Assembly: GCF_028372415.1 (NCBI RefSeq)
Contig: NC_092872.1
Coordinates: 14,536,479 to 14,600,478 of the forward strand
DNA length: 64,000 nucleotides
Source: Notamacropus eugenii
Lineage: Eukaryota > Chordata > Mammalia > Diprotodontia > Macropodidae
Direction of reading: 5' to 3'
Positions 39,846 through 51,339 of the stretch are shown here, in pieces. The translations under genes were made by a program, and so were the position numbers. Within the stretch, counting starts at the first letter, position 1. Each line of letters starts with the position of its first letter. Below the pieces are notes generated by a model. It did not search any database, was not told the DNA's origin, and worked only from the letters and a program-made list of their open reading frames with translations.

Positions 39846-40800
39846 ATTTTAAGTGCCTTCTAGGGGCCAGAACCCGTTAGGCGTTGATACAGAGAAAAAA
39901 AATAACAAATGGAATTCATATCCTAGTGGGAGAAACAATGTGTGTACAGATAACATAAAACATATACAAAATAAAGACTAAATTTTTTTTTTGAGAGGAG
40001 ACACTTAACAGTTGAAAGAATCAAGAAAGACCTCTTGTAGGAAGTATTGAAACTTTGAAGGGAGTTAGGGATCCTAAGAGGTGAGGGTGAGGAAAACGAG
40101 CATTCCAAGCATGGGAAACAGCCTGTTCATAGGCAAGGAGGAGTGAGATGGAATGTCATGAAGGAGGGACATCAAATAGACCAGTTTGGATAGAGTGTAC
40201 TGTGTATTTGGGGGAGTAGCGTGTAATTAGAAAACATAAGCTGGAGTCAGCTTACCAACGGCTTTAAATGCCCAGCAGAGAAGGCTTCTACTTTATCCGA
40301 AAGGCAGTGAGTCGGGAGCCACCAATGCTTCTCTAGTCAGAGGAGTGACATCGTCAGACCCGTATTTTAGGAATATTAGTGTGACAGCTGTGTGGAGGAT
40401 GGATTGGAGAGAGGAGAGACTGGATGTAGAAAGGGAGTTGGGAGATTGTTGGAGTATTCTTCCTATAAGAGAGGGGATGATTACCTGAACTACTGTGGAT
40501 GTGGCATGAATGGAGTGAAGGGGATACATGCCATTGGTGTTGTGGAGAAAGAATTAAGATAGATTTGTTAACTGATTGGATCTGGGTGGGCATGGGGCTG
40601 GAGGGGGAACAAGAGGGAAGAGTCAAGAGTGGCTACATCTCCTTCCTCTTTGCTTCTGCACAGGCTCTCCCCTCTTGCCTAGGATGCGCTTTGTCATCAT
40701 CTCTCCCCATCTCTTAGTTTCCTTCAAGCAAGGCTCAGCCCAGGTGACACTTCCTTCAAGAGGTCTTTCTTGTTTGCTCTCAGTTGGTAAAGCTTCTTCT
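39846..40800 (-). repeat. L2-type LINE, antisense RT region and 3' end
   Basis: 'gccttctaggggccagaacc', 'tcagcttaccaacggcttta', 'gaaggcttctactttatccg' and 'gtgacatcgtcagacccgta' are antisense L2 in order. A sense L2 snippet follows at 40650-40790. Confidence 0.7.
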
Positions 40801-40804
40801 TAAT

Positions 40805-40985
40805 AACTGAATATATGTGTGTGTATGTATATATATGCACACACACATATGTATGTGTGTATGTGTACACATACATATATATACATCTCCCATAACCTAA
40901 TATATGTGTATGTATATGTATACACAGATATGTAATATAGAATACATGTATGCATATATGCATCATATGTTATATATATGTGCTA
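40805..40985. repeat. Alternating TATG/ACAC microsatellite
   Basis: About 180 bp of alternating purine-pyrimidine (TATGTG, ACACAC, TATATG) repeats, imperfect. Confidence 0.9.
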
Positions 40986-41004
40986 TATTTACTCATCAAT
41001 GAAT

Positions 41005-41318
41005 AAGTGTGTGTTCATCCTTTGTTGCTGAAGAAGACCATGCCATCAGAGAAATAATGACATGACTTGCACTTGACTTTGTGTTTTGAGTGAGGGAGGG
41101 CTGTGCAGGTCACCAGCCTCACTCCTCCTCCAGAGCCATCTGAATCCAGTGACCAGATGTTCATCAGGATGACTAGAGATGACCCAGGATGAGGCAATTG
41201 GGGTTAAGTGACTTGCCCAAGGTCACACAGCTAGTAAGTGTCAAGTATCTGAGGTGAGATTTGAACTCAGATCCACCTGCACTGGTGCTCTATCCACTGC
41301 ACCACCTAGCTGCCCCTA
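41005..41318 (-). repeat. Marsupial tRNA-headed SINE, essentially full length
   Basis: Read on the minus strand it starts 'aggggcagctaggtggtgca', has 'gtggatagagcaccagtgca', a B-box-like 'ctgagttcaaatctcacc', 'tgaccttgggcaagtcactt', then the long body also seen at 4075-4240. It is the best SINE copy in the window and a strong metatherian marker. Confidence 0.85.
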
Positions 41319-41430
41319 TTGAATAAGTATCTCCCTAGCAGAATGTAAGCTCCTTCAGGGTAAGGACCATCTCACTTTTGTATCTGTACACCATGTGCCC
41401 AGTGCATGATAAGCACTTGCTTGATTAAAT
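41319..41430 (+). repeat. L2 3' UTR piece, sense
   Basis: 'aatgtaagctccttcagggt' and 'tgcccagtgcatgataagca' give the L2 tail signature. Confidence 0.65.
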
Positions 41431-41469
41431 TGTGACTTCTAGGTTGTGACCCTAAAATACTGGTGGTAC

Positions 41470-42162
41470 ATACCCTTGAGAGAAATGAGAAAGTTTTAGA
41501 GGAAAGGAGGATTTAGGGGGAAATATAATGAGTTTCATTTTAGATATATTGAGTGTGAGAAGATATCCAACAGGTGATTGGAGATGTGAGAATGGAGTTC
41601 AGAATGAAGATGCAGGCTTGATATGTAGATTTCGGAGTTATTGGCATAGAGATATTCATGGAACCTGTGGGAGCTGATGAGATCACCAAGAAGAGGGAGA
41701 ATATATGGAAGAGAAGAGGACTCAGGTCAAGGGCCTTGGGATATATAGCAGGGCTAGATGGGGGTGATGATCCCACAAAGGACACTAAGAAGCATGAGTC
41801 AGGTAAGAAGAAAAGAAAATCCTTACGGAGAAGTGTCCAGAAAGAGGGGATGTTCAGTAGTATAAAAGGCTGCAGAGAGGTCAAGAGCACAAAAGGTTGT
41901 TTAGGAATAAAGAAGGCTGGTAACCTTGAAGAGATCAGGTTCTTTTTTAAAAATGTTAAATGATCCCTTTTATTTTTATATTTATAGGTTAGCTGCATTT
42001 CTGATTTTATCTCTCTAACCTATCCCTTGTAATGAAGAAGAAAAAAATAAAAAACGCAATTCAACAAAACGAAGCAACACATGAGTGTCATCTGACAGCA
42101 CATGCAATGTTTTACACCCGTAATCCCCCACATCTTCAAAGAAGAAAGGTTTCATATGTATG

Positions 42163-42201
<39 letters not shown>

Positions 42202-42560
42202 ATAAATCACTTCTCTGGAGTCAAGCTTGGGTATAATAATTACAAAGCATGAAGTTTCAGTTTTTTGTTCTTCCCAAGTATATTATTATGGTCCTTGTGT
42301 ACATAATTTTTCTCGTTCTCCTTCCTTCTTTCTGATCAGTTCATATAGGAGAGAGCCGTTTTAGTTGAATGGTGAGGTCAGAAGCCAGATTCAAAAGGGT
42401 TGAGGAGGGAGTGAAAGGTGAGACCGTGGAGACAATAAATTTAGACAAATTTTTTTATTCTAAGAGTTTGGCTACGAAAGGGTGAAGAGATAGAGAATGG
42501 TGAATTTTCTAGGAGATTGAGCATATTTTTAGGCAGTAGGGGAGCAACTAGGGAATAAGG
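41470..42560 (-). repeat. L2-type LINE, antisense, split by L1 fragment
   Basis: The minus strand at 41560-41900 translates with L2 RT-like pieces (for example SCFLVSFVGSSPPSSP). Antisense L2 resumes at about 42355 ('tgaggtcagaagccagattc'). The interruption 41945-42355 is L1-like with a TA microsatellite. Confidence 0.7.
41945..42355 (-). repeat. L1 3'-end fragment nested in L2, with (TATG)/(TA) tract
   Basis: AT-rich antisense L1-like sequence ('tctctctaacctatcccttg', 'ggagtcaagcttgggtataa') contains a TATG/TA run at about 42157-42204. Confidence 0.5.
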
Positions 42561-43340
42561 AGAGATTGAAAATTAGGGAGAGAGGGGAGATGACTGAAGG
42601 ATCGAGCTGCCTGATGGGATGGGATCAAGCCCCGAAGTAGAAAAACTAGAGTCTAGTAAGGAGAAGAGCAATACCTTCTTTTTGAGGATGAGCAACGGAG
42701 GAATGAAGGATTATGGCTGTCAGTATTTATTAAGAACCTACTATGTGCCAAACACCATACTAAGCATCGAGGATACAAAGGAAGGCAAAAAACAGTTTCT
42801 ACTCTAAAGGAAATCTCAATCTAATGGGAGGGGGGGATGACAATATTACAACAGTGCTATACAAATGATGTATCTATGTCTATGCATGTATCTTGTTTGT
42901 ACAGACAGATATTCTCTCTCTGTCTTTCTGTGTCTCTCTCTCCTCCTACCTCTATTTCTATAGACTTTAAATGAGACTCAAAGGAAGCCAGGAGACAAAG
43001 AAAAGGAAGGATAGAATTCTAGAGATGGGGGATAGCCAGTGAAAATGCCTGGAGGAGGGAGATGGAGTGTCTAGTTCAGAGAACAGGCCAATGTCATTAG
43101 ATTTCAGGGTATGGGGGTGGTGGTGGGAGGAAGTAAGATGTAAGAAGACTGGAAAAAATAGGAAGGGACCAGATTATGAAGGGCTTTAAAAGCCAAACAA
43201 GATTTTATATTTGATTCTGAATGTAATAGGGTGTCCCTGGAGTTTACGTTAATATATTGAGTGATGGAGTTTAGAAATGAAGACCAGAAGGAACTCAGTT
43301 TTTCCAGTCAAATATAATGCACAGTCCTGAGAGGTTTGGC
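42561..43340 (-). repeat. L2-type LINE, antisense
   Basis: The 3' UTR end at 42715 ('gaacctactatgtgccaaac') leads through 'gccaggagacaaagaaaagg' and 'gaagggctttaaaagccaaa'. A TCTC microsatellite lies at 42905-42945. Confidence 0.7.
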
Positions 43341-43341
43341 A

Positions 43342-43481
43342 TAGAGATGTTAAACTCCCTGGCCCAAAACTCCAGTAAGACTGGAACCAAATTAAAATGT
43401 AATTGGGAAATGTTTAACAAAACAAATGAAAATATAACATGGATAATGTCAATTTGTGATTTTCTAAATTTGACATCACTG
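43342..43481. mobile_element. hAT MITE (TGTCAAAC TIR family)
   Basis: The left 'tagagatgttaaactc' and right 'tttgacatcactg' ends enclose the core 'aaaatgtaattgggaaatgt', as in the 23034 and 27209 copies. Confidence 0.65.
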
Positions 43482-43539
43482 TTTTAGAACACATCTTGTG
43501 GGAAGTATGGTAGTCAATCGTGGAAAGGTGGCAGGTTTG

Positions 43540-44480
43540 TCATGCAACAGTGAGGGTTCAGTTGAGATTATATAAAATACATTTGCAGTGGACTGAAATC
43601 AGCACAATAATATGACTGACTTCATCATTCAGCAGCATATACGTAGTAGAGAAAATAGACTGGAAGTAAGTCAGAGTTAGTATCTGAAAAGGGATGAGGG
43701 GACACTGCTAGGATGAGAGGAAAAGGAACTCAAGGCTGGAGGTCAGTGTGCAACATTAAATTTGTTAACTACAGGGCTAAGATTTGGAAGGGGGAGACAA
43801 GTGAAGCCAGAGGAAAGGGAATGAACTAGGAGAGCAGGGAGCAGTGGAATAGGAGGTCCTGATGGGGACAGAGCGTGGGTGAGAGGTGAGGCATAGGGAG
43901 AAATGGAAAGATGGGAGGTTATGCTCAGATAATTTCAGGGCACTGGAAAGTGGAAGTGGACTATTTGTCCCCTGTGTGTGGCTAGATAGAATGAGGGTGC
44001 AGACTAAAAGATGAAGGGAATTGAAGACCTGGGAAGCAAGAGTAATCAAAAGGACAGCATTATGTAAACTGAAGTTGCTAACTATAAAAGCAGGGGTTGG
44101 GGTGGAAAGAAGACTGTGAGTTAGGTGTTCTTCCTGAGAAAGGAAGGAGAAGGATCTGAGAGCTATTACAGAACATCCACTAGGATCTGGATAGGGTGAT
44201 AAATCTGGATGTAGTGAACCTCAAAGATGTTGCTGAGTGATGGTGGCAGAAGGATGGGGATGGGGACGATCTGGAAGTGGCAGTGAGGACTCTCCTTACT
44301 GTTCTTGGCTGTCTTGTGGGGGCAGGAGTGAAACAACACATACTATTGGACTTAGTAGTCAGGGCTGCAGTGCCTCTGGGAGGAACAAGGTTTCTGTGAT
44401 TGTAAGAGGAAGGAAGGAGTGAGAGAAGAAGGGTTTTAGTAAGAAGGGGAGCGTTAGAATAACATGATGGCATAAAAGGG
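43540..44480 (-). repeat. L2-type LINE, antisense, diverged
   Basis: Purine-rich antisense LINE-like sequence, weaker than neighbouring copies. Confidence 0.45.
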
Positions 44481-45060
44481 AGCAGAAAATGGTAGTAAAG
44501 AAAGCATGTTTTTGTCTAGGCAGTCTATGACTAAATCATGGGGATACTGAGTGGAACCATAGGGTAAGAGATGGTCATATCCTTCCCTGTGGCAATAGTA
44601 CCATAGGAGAAAAGTGGGAATTGGAGGGGTAGGTCTTGATCTTGGTGGTCAAAGCCTGACTAAGAAGGGGCCTGAGACTGGGTCTTAGCTGCTTATAGAA
44701 TAGTGAGTCATGGTTGAGTATTCTCACCCCCATTCATCAGTTGGGGCTAGTTCTGCTCCATGACCAGCTCCAATATTTAATCAGCTATCCTCTTGGGTGT
44801 GTATGTATGTGGAGGTAGGTTAGGGGAGGGTGAGAAAGATAGGCAGTTTGGAAAAAGTTGATCCTTCCACTCTTGATGCCCTATCTCATTTTCTCAATGA
44901 TGGTTCCAGACAATTTTTTCTCTACTCACCTTCCTCATCCCCACCCCCCACCTCCTCTTATAGTAGGTAGTATATCTGTTAAGTTAAGAAGATTCCTTCT
45001 TCCATTTCTCAACATTTTCCCATATCATCATCCATTCCTCTTTCCTTGAAAAAATATCTA
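44481..45060. other. PLXNB1: PLXNB1 leader intron, unassigned
   Basis: No feature recognised beyond a C/T-rich patch near 44925-44955. Confidence 0.4.
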
Positions 45061-45640
45061 TCTCTTGTTAGGATTGTACCCCGGTCCCCTTTCATGCCAC
45101 CTCTTAGGATCTTGCTCTAGTAGCCATCTTTTCTCTTTTATCCATCTTCAGCATCTTCCTTTCTGCTGATTCCTTGCTAGCTACCTAGATCTTCCCAATC
45201 CTAAAAAAAAAAACCCAACAACACAAAACAAACCTTTCTTTGTTACTTCTGTCATTCAGCTACTATCTGTCCTATCTCTATTTCCCCTTTCACTATCAAA
45301 CTTAAAAAACCTTGTGCCTAATGTTCTCGTTCTCTTCCTCTACCCATTGCAGTCTTCTATCACACTACTGAAATAGTCTCTCTAAAGTCACCAATGGCTT
45401 CCAATTTCCAATTCAAATAAACAGCTTTTGCTTAACCTTTGGCATTGTTAACCACACCTTCCTACTGGATACTCATCTCTCTTGGGCATGATGCTCCTGT
45501 TTTCTGGTCTTTCCTTTTGTCCTCTTTACTGGGTTCTTAGCCTCATCTTAATTCTCATCCAGATTTTCTTCCTGATCATTTTTCGTTCAATAGTCTTTAC
45601 CCTGGCCATGTCGACAGTTTCAACTATCACTTCTATGCAC
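45061..45640 (+). repeat. L2-type LINE, sense, RT region
   Basis: 'actgaaatagtctctctaaagtcaccaatg' followed by 'cattgttaaccacaccttcc' and 'actggatactcatctctctt' is the sense RT catalytic-region pattern of L2, badly broken. Confidence 0.65.
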
Positions 45641-45689
45641 AAGAATCATAGGAATATAGCTGCAAGGCATTCTTTACAGAACTTAGGGA

Positions 45690-46425
45690 AGACTTAGATA
45701 ATTGGAGAGGAATTAATTGTTTATGGCTGGGCACTGCTTATGTAATAAAAATGATGATATTACCTAAATTAATTTACTGACTCAGTGCCATACCAATCAG
45801 ACTACCCAAGGATTACTTTATTGAAGTAAACAAAGTTACAGCAAAAGAAGGAACAAAAGGTCAAGAATTTTCAGGGAAATAATGAAAAAAGTGGGAAGGA
45901 AGGAGGTCTAGCAGTTCCAGACCTCAGAGTAAATGACAGAGCAGTAAATGAGTAAAATGAGTTTGTGGTGACTAGAAAATAGAGTCGATCTGTGGAACAC
46001 ATTAGTTACACAATATCAGAAACAACTGAACACAGCAGTAAAGGGGTTGGTAATCCCAAGGGTACCCACTGCTAGGTAAGAATTCACTACTGGACAAAAA
46101 TGGCTGAAAAAATGGAAAGGCATTCTGGGAGAAATTAGGCTTCTGTGTGATACCATGTTCCACAAAAAGTTTTAAATGGCTTACATGACCTGTGTATGAG
46201 TCATATAATAAATTAGATGAGAATGAAGAGAGAGCTTTTCACAACTGTGAATAAGAAAGCATTGTCCAAACAACGGAGCTCAAGTATGAAAGGAAATAAA
46301 TTGTACTGGAAAGTTTTTACAAAGATATGAACAGTGCAGTTAGAATTAGAAGGGAAACAGTTAACTTGGAAACATATTTGCACCAAATTTCTGTGGTAAA
46401 CACTGATATCCAAGATATTTAGGGC
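45690..46425 (+). repeat. Marsupial-type L1 ORF2 3' region
   Basis: Translation-like pieces such as 'L-S-A-I-P-I-x-L-P-K-D-Y-F' appear near 45780-45825, then 'ggaaataatgaaaaaagtgg' and 'ggtctagcagttccagacct' as in L1 ORF2 C-termini. No intact frame. Confidence 0.75.
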
Positions 46426-46820
46426 ATATACATATATGTATATATATATATACACACACATACATATATGTGTTTATACTTACTATGCATGTATACAATA
46501 TATATGCCATTCTTTTTTAAAAAATAAATTCCAACTTGAATGCTTCTGCTGGTACAAAGAAAATAAACATTTACTAGAAAGGAAGGAAGGAAGAAAAAAG
46601 AAAGAAAGAAAGATGAAAGAAAGAAAAGAAACTAGAAGACTAACGAAATGGCTAGATATATCCCTTGTATCTACAGCTCTTTAAAATTTCTAATCTAAAT
46701 CAACTGACTTGCTTTTTTAAAGATGCTAAGCTTACCATTATTTATAACATACACAACTTAATTCTGTTTATAAATCAAGTGTGTGTGTGTGTGTGTATGT
46801 GTGTGTGTGTGTGTACACAC
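46426..46820. repeat. Cluster of microsatellites
   Basis: TATA/CACA repeats (46430-46505), GGAA/AAAG repeats (46578-46632) and a GT run (46780-46815) lie within 400 bp. Confidence 0.85.
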
Positions 46821-47550
46821 CACCCCAAAGAATGCGTGAGTTTTAAATAGATGTGATGCAAAATTAGAAGGGGGTAAACATTATGTTTTATTTGCTTGAT
46901 CTGCTGTTTGATAATAGGACAGTAGCTCAAGGGTGGGAATAATTTTATTTTTGTCATTGCTTCCCCAGTGCTAAGCATATAATAGGATATGGATAGGGAC
47001 TGGACTTATGGTTTTAATGACATATGTAACTGCCAGGTGGAAAAAACCCTACCACTTCAGGTTAATATCTTCCTTTCAACTTAAAGTCTTAGATAATTGC
47101 CCAGAACTCTGAAAAGTTAAGAGAAGGACCTGGGGTTACTAAGACATTATGAGGAAGATCTTGATATCAGGTTTTCCAGGCTTACAGATACATTCTCTAT
47201 ATCCTAGAATTGACCATGCTGTTTCTGAAGAGAGGTGATTGGCTTCGTATTTCTGTTGTCTCATTGAAATGATAAATCTGAATGTTCAAAAAAGAGGACT
47301 CACATTATGACTTAAACTTTGTGTTGAAGTAGTATAGATGTTACCGTGTTGTTTTGTGACTTCAATCCTCTTAAATCTTGGATTATATTTTTACCAAGGA
47401 ATGTAGAACTTAAAGGCTCCCATAATTTTCTCTTCCTGATGTCCAGTGCCAGTCCAACCTTCCTTTCTTGTTGGCATTTCCTATTGCCTACTTGATCTTC
47501 CCTTGGGACAAGGAGCATACCATTCCCTAATGGATATATTAGCCAAAGGA
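46821..47550. other. PLXNB1: PLXNB1 leader intron, unassigned
   Basis: AT-rich sequence with an L2-like tail near 46940-46985. No gene. Confidence 0.4.
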
Positions 47551-48440
47551 TTTGTGGAAGCAGTGTCAAAGGAAGAAATCGAAGCTATCAGGAACCACAT
47601 GTAAAAATGCTCCAAGTCACTAATAACCAGAGAACTGCAATAAAAACAACTCTGAAGTGCCTCTTCATGTGTCCATTAGATTAGGAATAATTACTGAAAA
47701 GGAAAATGACAATTGTTAGAGGGACTTTGGGAGGATAGACCCATTAATGTACTGGTGGTGGAGCTGTCAATTGGCATAACCATTCTGGACAGTAATTTGG
47801 AACAATAGCCCGAAAGTTACTAAATTGTTCCTATTCTTACCTAGTGATACCACTTCTCATTGTTCAGTTGTTTCAGTTGTGTTGACTCTTCGTGATCCCA
47901 TTTGTGGTTTTCCTGGCAAAGATTCTGGAGTGTTTTGCCATTTTCTTCTTCAGGAGACTGAGGTAAACAGGGTTAAGTGACTTGTGCAGGGTCACACAGC
48001 TAGTATTTGAGGCCAGATTTGAATTCATAAGGCTAGTCTTCTTGACTCCAAGACTGACACTGCACCACTTAGCTGCCCGATGACCAGCTATAAACATCAA
48101 AGAGACCAAAGACTGAGGGAAACTATTCATAGTAAAGCTATTCACAATAACATTTTTTTCTTTTTTTGCCGGGAGAACTATTTATAAAATGAACACCATG
48201 TTATGAAGGAAACTAAATGATCAATGAACCAGTCTTTACTCTAGAAGACTGATCACAAAGTGTGCTTCCTTCTTTTTTGTGATAGATTGTAGATGTAGAG
48301 CAAGACATACATTTTCAGACCTTTGAAATGCAAATTTGTTTTTCTTGACTGTATTTATTTGTTATTAGGGAAGTTTTTATTTGGCAGGGCAGAGTGGTGA
48401 GGGGGAAGGATTGTGATAGTGATGCAAAAAAGAAAAAAAA
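47551..48440 (+). repeat. L1 3' end, sense, interrupted by SINE
   Basis: 'tgctccaagtcactaataac' and 'ccattctggacagtaatttg' are the marsupial L1 ORF2 end. After an antisense SINE, L1 3' tail-like DNA continues ('caccatgttatgaaggaaac'). Confidence 0.7.
47860..48080 (-). repeat. Marsupial SINE nested in L1, antisense
   Basis: 'gttgactcttcgtgatccca', 'ggagtgttttgccattttct', 'cagggtcacacagctagtat' and 'gacactgcaccacttagctg' are in order. Confidence 0.8.
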
Positions 48441-48589
48441 GAGCATCCTTGAGACAAAGATACAAAGGAGAGAACATAGGCAGGTCAGAAAGGGTAAGAT
48501 AAGATTATATATGTATTATTATATATAAGGTAAGGGAAAGATAAGCATTGTTGTTACTACCATGTTAAATTATATATGTAGATCTCACT

Positions 48590-48955
48590 ATAAAAAAAAA
48601 ACTTTATGTAGATGACCCCAGAATTTCTCTCACTCTCCAATCCTGTGTTCCAGACCCGTATGTCTACCTTCCTACGGGACGTCTTTGTCTGGAAATATGA
48701 CATGAACCTCTAACTTAACGTGTCCCAAAACAAGCTTATTATCTTTCACCTTGTTCCTCTTTTTCTTTTTTCAGTTTCTGTGAGTGGCCTGACCATTCAC
48801 TGAGTCAAAGCCATAGCTGTTCCCTCTCACCTCTCATATCCTATCAAGTGCTGTTGAGTTTGTTCCAGTTTTACATTTTCTCTTACATCCCTTCATCCTC
48901 TCTTCTCCCTTTGCCATCCCCTTAGTATGAGTCATATTACTACCTACCTGGGTAT
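48590..48955 (+). repeat. L2-type LINE fragment, sense
   Basis: 'tgtcccaaaacaagcttattatc' and 'cctctcatatcctatcaagtg' match L2 RT-region sense sequence. Confidence 0.55.
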
Positions 48956-49500
48956 TCTTTCTAACAATCATTTTAATTAACAAAAGTCCATTTTCTCTCT
49001 ATCAGAAAAAAAAAGAAAAACAAAACACCCGGAACAAACATACATGCTTAAGAAAGACAAATTCCTATATTGGCCATGTCCAAAAATACACATCTCATTT
49101 AGCACTCTGAGTTCATCACCTCTCTGTCAGGAGGGAGGTAGTATGATGCATCAATAGTCCTCTGGAATTGTGCTCAGTCACTGTGTTGAGTAGAGTTTTT
49201 AAGTCTTTTAAAAGTTTATTTGTTTTTATGGTGTCATTGTATAAACTTTCCTGGTTAAGCTCCCAGCAGTCCATACGAGGTATCTCAGGTTTCTCGGCAC
49301 CTCTTCTTTTCAACAATAGTTTTCCATTACATTTATATATCATGATTTGTTTAATCATTACTCAACTGATTGGCATCTCCTTAATTTCCATTTCTTTGCC
49401 ACCATTAAAAAAGGCTATAAATATTTTTGTATACATGGAATGCTTTTCCTCTTTCTTTGATTTCTTTGGGGAAGAAGGCCTAGGAATGGTGTTTGAAATA
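48956..49500 (-). repeat. L1 3' end, antisense
   Basis: 'atattggccatgtccaaaaa', 'tctggaattgtgctcagtca' and 'ctcaactgattggcatctcc' are antisense marsupial L1 3' sequence. Confidence 0.75.
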
Positions 49501-50020
49501 GCTTCTAAGGGCCCCTTCCCCATTTCTCAGTGTGTCCTCCAATCCATCCTTCTCACCATGACCAGAATGCCTTTCCTTTGGAATAGATCTGACCATTGAA
49601 TTCAATTCAACAAATGTTTGTTAAGTTCCTGCTATGTACCGAGTTGTGTTATCTCTTTCCTTTGCTCAGAAATTTTCAGTGACTCCTTGGTACTTGCCAA
49701 GTAAATCACAAGATTCTTGTCTGACATTCAAGGCCACTCATAGCCTAGAGCCTCTCTCTTTTTCCAGCTTTATCTTAAATGTTTCTTGCCTTGGCATATT
49801 CTTTGTTCTAGACCAACTGTGCTAGTCTCTTCTTCCTGAGCGTACCCTCTCCTTCTTTGCCTTTGTAATTTTGTTCAAACCATTCCCCATGCCGAGAATG
49901 TCTTCTCTGTTCCTCTGCCAGATTTCTACCCAGTCTTCAAAGCCAAACTCTCAGATGCTTGATGAAACTTTCCCTGTTGCTTGTTGGCAATGAGCATCCC
50001 CCTGGGGCATCACATACCTG
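49501..50020 (+). repeat. L2-type LINE 3' region, sense
   Basis: 'cattcaaggccactcatagc', 'tgccgagaatgtcttctctg' and 'cccagtcttcaaagccaaac' are degraded L2 RT end sequence. Confidence 0.6.
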
Positions 50021-50024
50021 AGAG

Positions 50025-50300
50025 GCATTGTGGTGTAATGGAAAGAGGGGGCAGGTTTAGGAGTCACTGAGGCCTGGGCTTCAATTTTGCCTGTCATGCT
50101 TACTAATTGTGTGACCCTAGACTCAACTCAAGGTTTTTCTGAAGTTTCTCAGAATTGTAGTTTATTCATGTCTAAAGTGGAGAAAAATAATGTCACAGTG
50201 CTTACCTCCCAGGATTATTTGGAGGATCAGATGAGAAATTACACGTAAAATTTGGCAAACTTCGAAGTATTCTGTTAATGTCAACTACTATTTAAAAAGT
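50025..50300 (+). repeat. MIR-type SINE
   Basis: 'gaggcattgtggtgtaatgg', 'ctgggcttcaattttgcctg' and 'cccaggattatttggaggat' mark a long MIR. Confidence 0.75.
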
Positions 50301-50309
50301 ATTGTTATT

Positions 50310-51170
50310 TTTTTTTGTTTTCATATTACCTTCATTTCCCATCCTCTTTTCCTCTCCCCTAATCTAAAGAAGCATCTCTAGAAAAAAGAACTAAATTAAA
50401 AGAGAGCCACATGAGTCAAGTCTGGCAATGTATGCTGTGTTCTACCCCCATAGACTCCCACTCATTCAGCAAATGGAGCAAAGGGCATTTTCATATGTCT
50501 TCTTAGGGGCCAGGCTTGGCCAATTACACAGTGTTCAGTTTTGTTGTTAATGTTGCTTAAGTGTGCATTGGAGTAGGATTGTTTTTCTGGTTCTGCTTAC
50601 TTCCCTTTTCAATTTATATCTTTCCATGCTCCTCTGGGTTCATATTTGTAGTTTTCATTAGCACAGTAACCTTTCATCACATTCCTGTACCATAGTTTAT
50701 TGATAAACATCTCCCTGGTTTCCAGTCCTTTGCTAATACAGAAAGTACTGTTACAATGATTTTGTGACATATGTTGGATTTTTCTTTCTATCCTTGACCT
50801 TCTGGGCCGTATGCCTTTTGGTAGAACCTCTGGGGTCGTATGCCTTTTGGTAGAATCTCTGGGTCATAGGGTGTGGACATTTTAATCATTTTTAGCATAT
50901 TTCCAAATTGCTTTCTAGAATGGTTGGATTAATTCACAGCTTCATCCATAGTATGTCAGTATTTCTACAACCCTTCGATATTGATAATCTCATCTTTTGT
51001 CATCTTTGCTGATATGTTGGTTGTGAAGTGAAATCTGAGTTGTTTTGGTTTGCATCTCTCTTAATTGTGATTTGGAGCAGTATTTCAAATGGTTGTTAAT
51101 AATACACAGTTCTTTTGAGAATCATTTGTTCATATTCCTTTTTACTCTTAGCTATTATTAGAGTGCTATG
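50310..51170 (-). repeat. L1 3' end, antisense, with internal tandem duplication
   Basis: 'caatgtatgctgtgttctac', 'cattcctgtaccatagttta' and 'ccaaattgctttctagaatg' are antisense L1. A 28/29-bp unit is repeated in tandem at 50801-50857. Confidence 0.7.
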
Positions 51171-51339
51171 TTTTGAACCTTTCTAGTACACTTACCTTAA
51201 AACATTATATCTAAGAATCATAGATTCTCAAAGTTGGAAGAGAAAGCAGAAATAATCTAATCCAAATCCTATCTGATAAGGAATCTCATTTAATTCCCTT
51301 GACAGATTGTTATCCAGACTTTGCTTGGGGTCCTTTGTT

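Noticed and set aside
41540-41998. 152-codon minus-strand open frame
   Set aside because: Its strings match a broken L2 reverse transcriptase, so it is LINE remnant and not a host gene.
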